Source of the DNA: Tetragonia tetragonoides
Lineage: Eukaryota; Streptophyta; Magnoliopsida; Caryophyllales; Aizoaceae
Length of the DNA stretch: 64,000 bases
NCBI GenBank assembly: GCA_038025085.1
Contig: CM076143.1
Coordinates: forward strand, 12,237,001 to 12,301,000
Direction: 5' to 3'
The number at the start of each line of letters is the position of its first letter. The stretch's first letter is position 1. The notes beneath the pieces were generated by a model, which was not told the origin of the DNA, ran no database searches, and worked only from the letters and a program-made list of their open reading frames with translations. This document shows positions 1 to 8,767 of the stretch, in pieces. Both the position numbers and the translations under genes were made by a program.

Positions 1-1129
1 TCATCGAACACAACGTGACGAGAGATGATAATTTTGCGTGAGGCAAGATCAAGACCACGATACCCGCGATGTTGGGCCGGGTAGCCAAGGAAGACACAAG
101 GAGTGGAACGAGGAGCAAGTTTGTGAGGAGTAGAGGATGAGAGATTGGGGTAGCAAAGGGAGCCAAAGAGTCGGAGGTGGGAGTAAGATGGAGTCTTTTG
201 AAATAGGCGAGTGAAAGGTATTTCATTTGAGATGGCAATGGAAGGGAGAATATTAATAAGATGGACGGTCATATGGAGGGCTTCGACCCAATAGGTGGAA
301 GGAATGTTGGCTTGGAAGAGAAGGGTGCGCACGACATTGTCAATGGTACGTATCATGCGTTCGGATTTCCCACTTTGTTGAGAAGTACGGGGACATGAGA
401 AGCGGACAACCATTCCATGAGAATCAAAGAGTTGAAGTAGGGTCCATTGTCAAATTCCCCCCCCCCCCGGTGGTCACATTGGAAAGCTTTTATTTCACAG
501 TTAAATTGAGTATGAACATAGGCGCGAAAATGAAGGAATTTAGAGAATGCCTCACTTTTGCGACGTAATGGGTAGACCCATAAAAACTGAGAATAATAGT
601 CCAAAAATATAACATAATAGCGTATGCCACTAACACTGAGAATGGGAGATGTCCAAACATCGGAATGGACAATGTCAAAAGGAGAGTGAACAATAGATGA
701 AGAGGAATAAAAAGGAAGTCTAACATATTTTCCTAATTGACAAGCATGACATAAAGACGAGGCAGTAGTGTCCCCATTACATTCAATTAAAGCGTTTTTA
801 GACAAAGATTTAATGATTGACTTGCCGGGGTGACCCAAACGTTGATGCCAAGTTGAACTACTGCAGGTGAGGAAAGTTGTTGGAGATGTGGTGGTGACTG
901 GATAGAGATCTCTGGTGCTATCACATCGGAGGAGATAGTGCTTGGTCATGAAGTCCTTCACAGAAAAACCATAAAGGTCAAATTCAACGGAAGCGAAATT
1001 ATCCCTAACAAATTTACGAACAGAGACAAGGTTTTTGATGATATCAGGAGCGACACAGACATTTTGAAGGTGGAGGGGACGGGTGGAGGAAAGAATATAA
1101 GAATTGCCCATACATGTCACAGGTGACAT
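1..1129 (-). pseudogene. copia GAG-pre-integrase and integrase core, frameshifted, partial
   Basis: The stretch 1129-470 on the minus strand encodes the GAG-pre-integrase motif WHQRLGHPGK, the Zn-finger-like CHACQLGK and the start of the integrase core with HSDVW and YYVIFLDYYS. A run of ten C residues around 461-470 shifts the frame just after the second catalytic Asp region (FQCDH). The remainder (about 415 down to 1) continues in a different frame with typical copia integrase C-terminal text such as FLGYPAQHRGYRG. The product is non-functional as it stands. Confidence 0.75.
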
Positions 1130-2570
1130 GTATTAAAGAACCATCACCAACACTTGCAGAATTAATGCTCGAATTAAAAACAGTATTAAGCATACCTGGC
1201 TGGGATGTCAAGTGCGTAGAAGCACCCGTATCCATATACCAACCCGCACTGCCGGGGTCCTGAAGGGCCATGGACTGAAAGACCTGTGGCAGAGAGGTCG
1301 TAAGCTCCGCGGGGGCGGAGGAGTTGCTGCTTGCAGCCGTAGAGAACCAGCTCCAAGGTGGCAGTATGGCAGTAGGAGGCGCCGCGGTGGCAGGGCCGGA
1401 GTGTTGTACCTGCGAAAAGTGGGCCTCGGGCTGTTGAGCAGGCCCGGGTCCTAGTAAACCTTGGCCACCAGCGGGGGTGGCGGAGCCAGCTAGCTGGGCG
1501 TGAGGTGCGAGAAGGGTAGGCGGCGCGTGCGGCCACCCTCCCGGTGGTTGAGGAAATGGGACCCAATAGCCCCCTGGCCATGTCGGAGCTGCCGATTGAG
1601 GAGCGGCGGAGGTATCCTGCTTGTTTTTACCGCGATACCCTTTGCCACGGCCGATGTTCTTGCCGGAGTTGGAGGTGTTTGGCTGGGCCGTGGGGGCGGG
1701 ATTGGGCGCGGGTTGGGCGGGATAGGTGACGCATGGGTTGGGTTGTGTTGTGTTGGGCTGGGTTGGGTTTGGGCCGTATGGTGGATAGGTGGGGATGGGG
1801 ATTTGGTGGTGGTGTGAGGCTGGGGCAGTGGTGTAGGCCGCGGTGGGGTATGAGGGTGGTGGTCGTGGCGGGTGAGGGTGAGAGTAGAGGATGGTGGGGG
1901 CGGAAGGATGGTCAGTATGGTGAGGAGTATTGACGGGTATCGTAGGTTGCTTGTCAAGTCTCTGTTCCTCAAGGAGGAGCATGGAACGACATTGAAGGAA
2001 GGTGGGGAAAGGTTTATGATGTTGAATGGTGTTGTGGATGTATTGAAACTTGTCCGAGAGACTATTAATGGTGTGAATAACAACTTGTCTCTCAGACACC
2101 GGGCTATCAACATTCTCTAACAAGTCAGCTAAGGTCTTAATACGAGCACAATAATCATGCACAGACATGTCCCCCATCTTAATATTCATTAATTCGTTTT
2201 CCAATTGGAGGGCCCTAGCTTCTTTGTTATCACGGAAAAGTTGTTCTAAGGTAAGCCATAGGGTACGGGCAGTAACCTTTGGCTTAAGAATCAAGGTAAG
2301 CAAGGACGGAGTAACTGTACCATAAATCCACAATTTAACCAGTCCATCATATTTTTTCCATTCAATATCAGTACTACTAGACGCAACAGATGTCCCATCA
2401 ATATGACCCAACACCCCAAACCACAGACAGTGGGTCTCAAATAATTCCCTTCATGCATCATAATTCAGATTATTAAGATCAAGTTGTAGAGGAATGTAGG
2501 CCTTAATATTATTGATGCCAAAGGGTTTTTCACTGATATGGGTTTCCATTGTTTGGTGGTGGGTTTTCAT
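1044..2570 (-). pseudogene. copia gag and protease, with premature stop and frameshift
   Basis: The reading frame begins at an ATG at 2568-2570 and runs into a gag domain of the UBN2/retrotran_gag_2 type. A TGA at 2451-2453 interrupts it about 40 codons in. The gag core (motifs such as TARTLWLTLEQLFRDN and MSVHDYCARIKTLADLL) is followed by a long Pro/Ala/Gln-rich linker and then the aspartic protease motif WYMDTGASTH at about 1240. Near 1120-1130 the frame is lost at a small inserted duplication flanked by ACATGT repeats, after which the pol reading continues in the frame of 353-1129. No CCHC zinc knuckle was recognised in the linker. Confidence 0.8.
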
Positions 2571-2939
2571 TGTTATTTTTTTTAATGATGTGATTGGATG
2601 GAAACTAAGAAGTAACAGTAACAACTATGTAAAAGAAAGTGACGAAGAAGTAATGATTGACTTGATAGAAAGGAAACAAAGAACGAAGAGTTAGAGAGGA
2701 CGAAAGAAAGGGATCGGTTATTGAATACCGTTACAAGGGAAAGGCCGAGGTGGCTCAGTTTGGCAGCGGAAGCGAACGGATGAGCGGTCAGGCCAAGGCA
2801 GCGGGCAAGCAGGTGGAGATCGGAGCAGATCGGAGGCGGACGGACTGCGCAGGGAGGCGGTCGGTCCGAGCAGTTCGGCGAACGATGGTCCACGGGTGCA
2901 CGGCTGAGATTTAGAGAGAGGTTGGGTTAAAGCAGTTTT
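2571..2939 (-). other. 5' leader of the copia element
   Basis: This interval lies between the primer-binding site and the gag ATG. No coding signal was recognised; the 103-codon open frame here is Pro/Ser/Cys-rich and looks fortuitous. Confidence 0.5.
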
Positions 2940-2951
2940 GCTCTAATACCA

Positions 2952-3150
2952 TGTGATTTTATGAATTCCCCTTAAAGGATATCTGTATATTATTTGCATT
3001 ATATACTGAGAGGTTACAGAAACATAGTAAGATTACAAGATAACGGGTCTGGTATACAAACCTAAGCCTAATAAAAAACTATCTAATATTTACTATATTT
3101 TCCTAATTACATTATCTATCATGATTTTATCATGGTTTTCTAATATTACA
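2952..3150 (-). repeat. Short LTR of the copia element (5' LTR in element orientation)
   Basis: The LTR is bounded by TG...CA ends on the minus strand (TGTAATATTAG at the outer end, AATCACA next to the primer-binding site). Its length of about 199 bp is short but within the range of plant copia LTRs. The inner boundary is fixed by the primer-binding site; the outer boundary is inferred from the TGT...ACA inverted ends only, since no second LTR is in the window to compare. Confidence 0.6.
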
Positions 3151-3272
3151 CCAAAAGAAAAAGAAAAAAAACGCAAAGTAAATAACGGAGAAAGAAAATT
3201 GAAAAAATGCTGTAACTAACTCTTTTCTGCAACTAACTTTCCCTCTAACTGAAAAGATAACATATAACAGTT

Positions 3273-3279
3273 TATAAAA
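3273..3279 (+). promoter_or_regulatory. Candidate TATA box of the PCNA-like gene
   Basis: TATAAAA lies about 150 bp before the first ATG (3421). It is followed by a CT-rich leader containing a duplicated unit (CT repeats followed by CCCACAACA, at about 3318-3346 and 3380-3411). The LTR of the copia element ends only about 120 bp upstream. Functional use is inferred. Confidence 0.45.
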
Positions 3280-3536
3280 ACCATCTGTATAGACTAAACA
3301 TCCCTCACTTCCATCTGCTCTCCTCTCTCTCTCTCTCCCACAACACTTTCACCCATTAAAGAAAATCAAGAACTTTCTCTCTCCTCTCTCTCTCTCTCTG
3401 TCCCACAACATTTCTCCACCATGTCAGAACCTTCAAAAACTCCCACCATAACCGAACCTTCGAAACAGAACCCGGAAACATCCATGACTTCAAGTTCGAC
3501 TTCTTCCACACAGAAGCAACTTCAGAGAACCCATCC

Positions 3537-5383
3537 ATGACAAAACCTTCAACTTCACCAGATGATAAAAACAATAGCTTTAGCTTGCAACTGGGTCCTG
3601 CGAGTTAGCTGAAACACGCTATAGCAGCTCTAAGCGATGTCGAACTCAACCCACAAGGTACAGCAATGATGGAAGTGGATAGCAAGACTGTTGAGATTAC
3701 GGTTCGGAATACTGAAAACAAGGCCTTGGGATATCTTCTGTTGAATGCTAAAGGTTTGACTAAGTTCGAGTTTCGACAGCCCTTGAAGCGAAAGATGATC
3801 GACTTGAATTACATTGCTCAGCATCTGAATGAGGCTTCTGATCAGGATATTGTCACCATTTGGCATGGCCATGAGTCTAAATAACTCTCCTTTCAGTTTG
3901 GTATTTAACTCTAACTCAAACTTTAGTTAATAGAATGTATAATTTTACTTGTTTTATTCTGACTTTATGGTGATTTTGATCGGTTTCTTGAACCTGAATT
4001 TTAAAGAATTGTGTTTTCTTGTTTGTTTTCTTTGAAGATAGATTTAGTCTTGTGCCCATCATGACAGTTTTAGTTTTTTTACATCAATGATAGTTATTTC
4101 AATTCGTTTTGCTGTTTGTTTGGATTTCTTGAGAAATTTCTCACATTTGTCACTCATTACATTTAACTACTCATTAGACATTTTTGCATACCCATGAGTC
4201 TAATTAGCTGCCATCGAAGTTTGGTATGGTCTCTATTCCAAATTCTGATTTTGATGGGTTTCTTGAACCTGAATTTTATAGAATTGTGTTTCTTGTTTGT
4301 TTTCTTATGTTGTGCCAATCATGACAGTTTAATCTTAAACACTTCTGTGTTTTGGTTAGTGATTCTGATCACTTTCTTGAACCTTAATTTGAAGAGCAGA
4401 GTTGCCCTGTTCGTTTTCTTGGAAGATAGATTCAATGTTGTGTAGTGACACCTGACTTTGTACCACCATCTATAATTATTTCGAACAAAAAAAGAAAACC
4501 TGTTATTAGTTTCCTGTTTGTACTTATTAATTCTTGGAGAAACTCAACACATTTGGGTCTCCGGCCCTCGAAAGTTCATTAGACATATGTGATATGTGAC
4601 CAGAACCCTTGTCCTTCTTGAGTTATTGGATGTCAGATGATATTGAATTTTCCTGAGTTATTGTGAGTTATTTCAGGAAGCAAACCTGTGACAAACTTTG
4701 ACGTAGCATTACTTGAGATTGGTTCTGAGTTCGAAAAGGTTCCCAACTATACCTATGGGTGTGAATGTGTTATACTCCATGATTTTTTGTTGGAGTTTCT
4801 TAAACTAGTAGAAGCTGCTACAGAAAAATTTGGTACCCTTTCGTCACTTGAAATATATCTCTATATTGCAGCTATCACTTGTAAATTTCATTGCCTGGTT
4901 AATAAATTCTGATCTTGTTAACTGTATATATGCCTCAGTTTACGTTGCCATATCAGACAAGAGCATGAATATGATGGTGGAAGAGAAATCAATGAAGTAC
5001 AAGTATGACACAAGGGTATATTATATAAATCTTAATTTTGTTGCTACTAACATATTACACGCTAGTATGCTATGTATGCTATGCATCAAAATCTAAGGAA
5101 ATTTTCAATTTCAAAACTTTTTCTCTTGCAGAAAGGTGGAGTTAGGGGAATGGCACCTGTTCAAATGCATCAAGCATCTTTCGAGTGGCCTTACTGTGAG
5201 TGTTTGAAGAAGGCATCCTGTTTGGTGAAAGGGGTTCTATTATGCCTTGTTACGGACCCAAAAGAATGCTTCATGTGGCGATTCAACCTCCAACAACTTG
5301 GCGATCTGGTGTTTATCAAGGAAGGGGCTGAATTTAACCTTAATTTTCAAGATGCATTGGGAACATTGCAAATAGGCAAGTAG
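3537..5383 (+). pseudogene. Divergent PCNA-like sliding clamp gene, four exons, with in-frame TAG
   Basis: Proposed exons: 3537-3874, 4681-4832, 4939-5015, 5132-5383. All joins are GT-AG and the sum is 819 nt (273 codons). The product follows PCNA from end to end. LKHAIAALSDVELNP corresponds to the first helix, and LTKFEFRQPLKRKMIDLNYIA to the HYRCDR...MGMNL segment. QDIVTIW matches DIITIK, FDVALLEIGSEFEKVP matches the inter-domain connector, VYVAISDKSMNM matches VVISVTKEGVKF, and the end matches the last strands of domain 2. Identity is low; the alignment is from memory of the family. A TAG at 3606-3608 falls just before the first helix. Another ATG at 3421 opens a Ser/Thr/Pro-rich frame that stops at 3538, one frame off. 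Either this is a pseudogene, or translation starts at 3666 and lacks the first clamp helix. The otherwise clean frame suggests recent decay or a tolerated change. Confidence 0.6.
3861..4445 (+). repeat. Degenerate local triplication spanning the exon 1 end and intron 1
   Basis: Three related stretches are visible, at about 3861-4063, 4186-4330 and 4359-4445. They share text such as TTTCTTGAACCTGAATTTTA, TGTTTCTTGTTTGTTTTCTT and ATCATGACAGTTT. The second copy also repeats the end of exon 1 (CCATGAGTCTAA). They look like old tandem duplications inside the PCNA-like gene. Confidence 0.65.
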
Positions 5384-6348
5384 ACACCTCTGGTACTGAT
5401 AAGATTAAGAATAACCCAGCATAAGTAGTTTGAAATCCTTGTTCCGCTGGACAAAGTCCTTCCAGCAGTCATCTGAAAATATGTCAGGATGGATTTTTAG
5501 TCTTAGGATATTAAATGGTTGTGTTGCTTTTAGGAGTTTGTGTATATAGCTGGTGCCATATGTTTGTCTGCATACTATCTTTCGGTGCAACGTAGCTTAG
5601 TCACCATATTCATCATATGTTAGATACTTGGGATCATTTGGTCATTAAGTAAACATGGTGACCAGAAGAATTACACCTTGGTCACTGTGAAATTTAGCGA
5701 TTTGCTGCGATATTCCCCTTTCATCAATTTGCTGGCATTTGGTGGTGGATGGTGTTTGAGAATTGTTCTTGAGCCAATGATGGCACTTTCACTGAGAATT
5801 TGATTTTCAAGTTGATTTATCTTGCTCGTCTTGATTTCTAGTGTTTACAGTTAACACCAACCCCCCAAACCTCAACATGTTTTATACTAGCTGCTAAAGG
5901 TTCTTAAGATCAGTTTTAGTCTACTGCTCAGAAATCAGTATCAGTATATAAAAGCTTTAATGTTAGGATTCCACAGGTGAGAAATTGATCTGAACTTGAG
6001 CAGAATCTGTCAAATAGTTAGCAATGAAGGTCTTGATGGATTCTTGGATTTCTTCTCGTTTTTTACTTGACAGTTGCACTCTGTGTTCGTGCTAAAACCA
6101 TATATCTTGTTCATACACCTCATTCATGGTCCCCTCTAGACAGGCGCATAGCTGACACGTTCATGATCCATTCAACAATATTTAGGAGCTTAGCATGGGA
6201 TGGGGCTATCAATTCTAAAAAGTAGATACCACAGGGCACATAAATTTATACCTTCACACTTATAAAGACAGCATACTATAATCACTTGGTACCAAAAGGC
6301 TATGAGTTTGATATCAACTACAGGACATGAAAGTATCCAATATAGTAT
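5384..6348. other. Intergenic, downstream of the PCNA-like gene
   Basis: No further exon or RNA gene was recognised here. The first few hundred bases are presumably the 3' UTR of the PCNA-like gene. Confidence 0.5.
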
Positions 6349-6418
6349 AGCCTATGTAGGATTCGAACCCACACCTTTGTGCAATTGCACATCGCTCTAC
6401 CAATTGAGCTAATAGGCT
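6349..6418 (-). tRNA. tRNA-Ile-like sequence, degenerate (tRNA pseudogene or SINE head)
   Basis: On the minus strand the 70-nt sequence has a perfect 7-bp acceptor stem (AGCCTAT/ATAGGCT), a canonical D arm (GCTCAATTGGTAGAGC, the A box) and a T arm with TTCGAAT (the B box). It most resembles cytosolic tRNA-Ile(AAU) from plants, as in ATTAGCTCA...GTGC-AAT...AAAGGT. The anticodon arm is shortened to TGTGCAATTGCACA, which cannot form a normal 7-nt loop, and the D loop is one base short. It therefore should not be a working tRNA. A weaker partial echo (TTAATTGCACATTGCTCTACCA) lies near 7010. Confidence 0.5.
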
Positions 6419-7416
6419 TATTATGCATCTTATGAGCTAGCACACAACACAAGAAAGAAACAAACCATTGATTGGTTTGTATGTCCATTAAATTTCAGTG
6501 CTTGAGACTTTTGGCTGCAGTAGACAAAAGTCAACCACTACAAAATGAGGGGACTTTTGCGCAAGTGATTTAAGAAACAAATAAGGGGACTTGTAAACAG
6601 ATTTAAACACATAGGGAAATATCAAATTGAAGTATAAGTAATATCATCAAAACAAACATGTCAAGAAGTTAATCTCTGTGTAATTTGAGCCTATGATTCT
6701 CGGATCTTCAATTCAACAAAAGTATCCGTGTCAGATACTCGGACACTAGGATATGATATGACACTTGGAAACTTCAAATTAGCAACAAAACAAGGAAAAA
6801 TTCCTTCAAATGGGCGAGTCCGATGATTGGATCCTCGCATCCTCACCCAAACCCGATCCTCAGATTCCCGAGTCTAAGAAACATAGATTTGAGCTGTGTT
6901 GACACAAATCAAATTTTGGCTTTGTAGCGACAATCTCAATGTGATTAATGACAACAAAGAGATTAAGTTTTATCATAGCAGACAAAAATCATCAAATACC
7001 ATATAAGCTTAATTGCACATTGCTCTACCAGATTAGATCGAGGTAAGAGGTTCTCAATTAGAACAGTAACAATTATCATAAACAAACACTTAAATGTTAC
7101 TAGGCCTGCATTAATCCATTGTTCAACTATAAATAATCGAAGCTCAAACAGTTGAGCTTCATCAATTGCAAAATTCAGATATTTCAGCAATATACACAGG
7201 GATCCTCATTTTGTAAACAGATGTCATATTTATCACATTTAAAATCATTTGAGTTCCATAATACATCATACAAAATCGAAATCTGAGCAATACCCACAAA
7301 AATAATCTATATGAGAACGAAATTAGAGCCATGCCCACAACAATCAGTAAGAGAGAGGGAGACAACATGCTAAGATAATCGCAAATCGAAAAAAGAAGGA
7401 ATCAGCCCTAAATCTC

Positions 7417-7486
<70 letters not shown>

Positions 7487-7634
7487 TAAAAAACACAGTA
7501 AAACGAGGGGAAAAAAAAAAACATACCCAGAAAACGGAGAGAGAAGGCGCCAGGGAAGGTGGCGGTGGCGGTGGCGGTGGCGACTTCTTCGGGGGCATCC
7601 GGGCGTTTCTTTCTTTTTCTTCAATCACTTGGCT
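6419..7634. other. Intergenic stretch with simple repeats
   Basis: No gene was recognised. A poly-A run (7419-7445) passes into an AAT microsatellite (7446-7487), and (GGCGGT)n lies near 7560-7580. On the minus strand an ATG at about 7600 opens a Pro-rich stretch, MPPKKSPPPPPPPP, followed by a possible splice donor, but no downstream exon was found. Confidence 0.4.
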
Positions 7635-7644
7635 TTTAACGATT

Positions 7645-7802
7645 TTATTTGTTTTTTTGTTTTTTCGGAGGCAGGAGTTGACTGGCCCCCGCTTTGTAGT
7701 CAGCACAAAGTAGGGGAGGGGATAGATGAGGAATCAATCCCGGGGCATGCGGCATGTCCATGAAACCGAGAGGCCTACGCCACTGCGCTAGGACCTCTCA
7801 CC
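7645..7802 (-). mobile_element. SINE (tRNA-derived), minus strand, with 10-bp target duplication
   Basis: The body is flanked by direct repeats TTTAACGATT at 7635-7644 and 7803-7812. The left end is T-rich (the tail of a minus-strand retroposon). On the minus strand an A-box-like TAGCGCAGTGGCGTAGGCC lies near the 5' end and a B-box-like GGGATTGATTCC about 50 bp later. The length of about 158 bp fits plant SINEs. The family is not identified. Confidence 0.7.
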
Positions 7803-7812
7803 TTTAACGATT

Positions 7813-8767
7813 ACTTTTGCTTATGTGAGTGGTACTTGTAGGGAGATTCAAATCTTTTTTAGTCTCACGCGAAAATTTAAATCAGCCCGTTGCAGTGTAT
7901 AACAATTATTTTTATATTTTGAGTTGAAAAATGTTGTCTTCTTTTCAATATTTTTGGCCATCAAACGAATAATATTACCTTAAAAAAAACGATAGATGTT
8001 GAATAAAATCTGCTATGTATTTTTTTTCAGAAAAAAATGTGTTAAATTAAATAAAGCTTGATTGGTGATTCTTGAGAGTGATTTTTATCTTAGTGGAAAG
8101 TGATTGATATAATTAATGGTAAGTGTTTCCCAAATTCTTATCTTTAAATTGGTCGAGACTCTCTCCTAGTAGTAGCTACTCTAGTTTGTTTGTTTTGTGT
8201 TTTTCAAATGTTCATATACTAATCTCTTCTTTTTTGCTTAGCTAACTTGGAGGAGTAAATGTTAAATGTAATTCTGAAGGAAGTTTGCCTTTTCAATTTT
8301 CTGCACTGAGAAAAATATAAGATGACGGAAAAATAACATTCATTCAAGCCACTATTAGCTTTAGTTTTACGTAGTATATTTCCTAGTCAATGAGCTCAAT
8401 TAGCTTGTGCAGGAACTTGGGATGAGCACATATGAGTAAACGCAGCATGTTCAACAATCAGTTAATATACAGCATTCAAACTAAACTCTACTAGCATTTT
8501 AAGCACAATTTATTGTGTCACAAATCAGGAACCTAGTACTATTAAGACAATCTGATGAAGAAAATTGTTTCGACTTGCTAGATTAGAGGGCGAGAAGGGC
8601 AATGGGAGGGGAGGGTTCAAATTCATCCGAGCCAAAGGGGATTAATCATCAAGGGCAATGATGTACGAATATGCCCACAACCCCTCAAACCCAGGCTGTA
8701 GACTGTAGTTATATCCATGTCACATCTTCGAACTGCTAAAAGAGCAGGTGCCTGATAATCACTCATG
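7813..8767. other. Intergenic, 3' of the PHR1-like gene
   Basis: AT-rich sequence without recognised genes. The part next to 8767 is expected to be the 3' UTR of the PHR1-like gene on the minus strand. Confidence 0.4.

Larger units (their letters stand above)
1..3150 (-). mobile_element. Ty1/copia LTR retrotransposon, broken, truncated by the window edge
   Basis: The minus strand reads LTR, primer-binding site, leader, gag, zinc-finger-poor linker, protease, GAG-pre-integrase and integrase in copia order. The integrase is still being read at base 1, so reverse transcriptase, RNase H and the second LTR lie outside the window. The primer-binding site at 2940-2951 reads TGGTATTAGAGC on the minus strand, one base from the usual complement of initiator tRNA-Met. 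The coding frame is broken at three or more places, so the copy is dead. The target-site duplication cannot be checked because the far end is missing. Confidence 0.9.

Noticed and set aside
1186..1933. Several Gly/Arg- and Pro-rich open frames over the copia gag linker
   Set aside because: They are other-frame readings of the GC-rich gag linker and have no start context or family match.
6349..6418. A functional tRNA gene
   Set aside because: The anticodon arm cannot form a normal loop, so it was downgraded to a tRNA-like sequence.
7344..7706. A 120-codon minus-strand frame with a long run of Leu and Phe
   Set aside because: It is the translation of a poly-A/AAT microsatellite and part of a SINE, not a protein.
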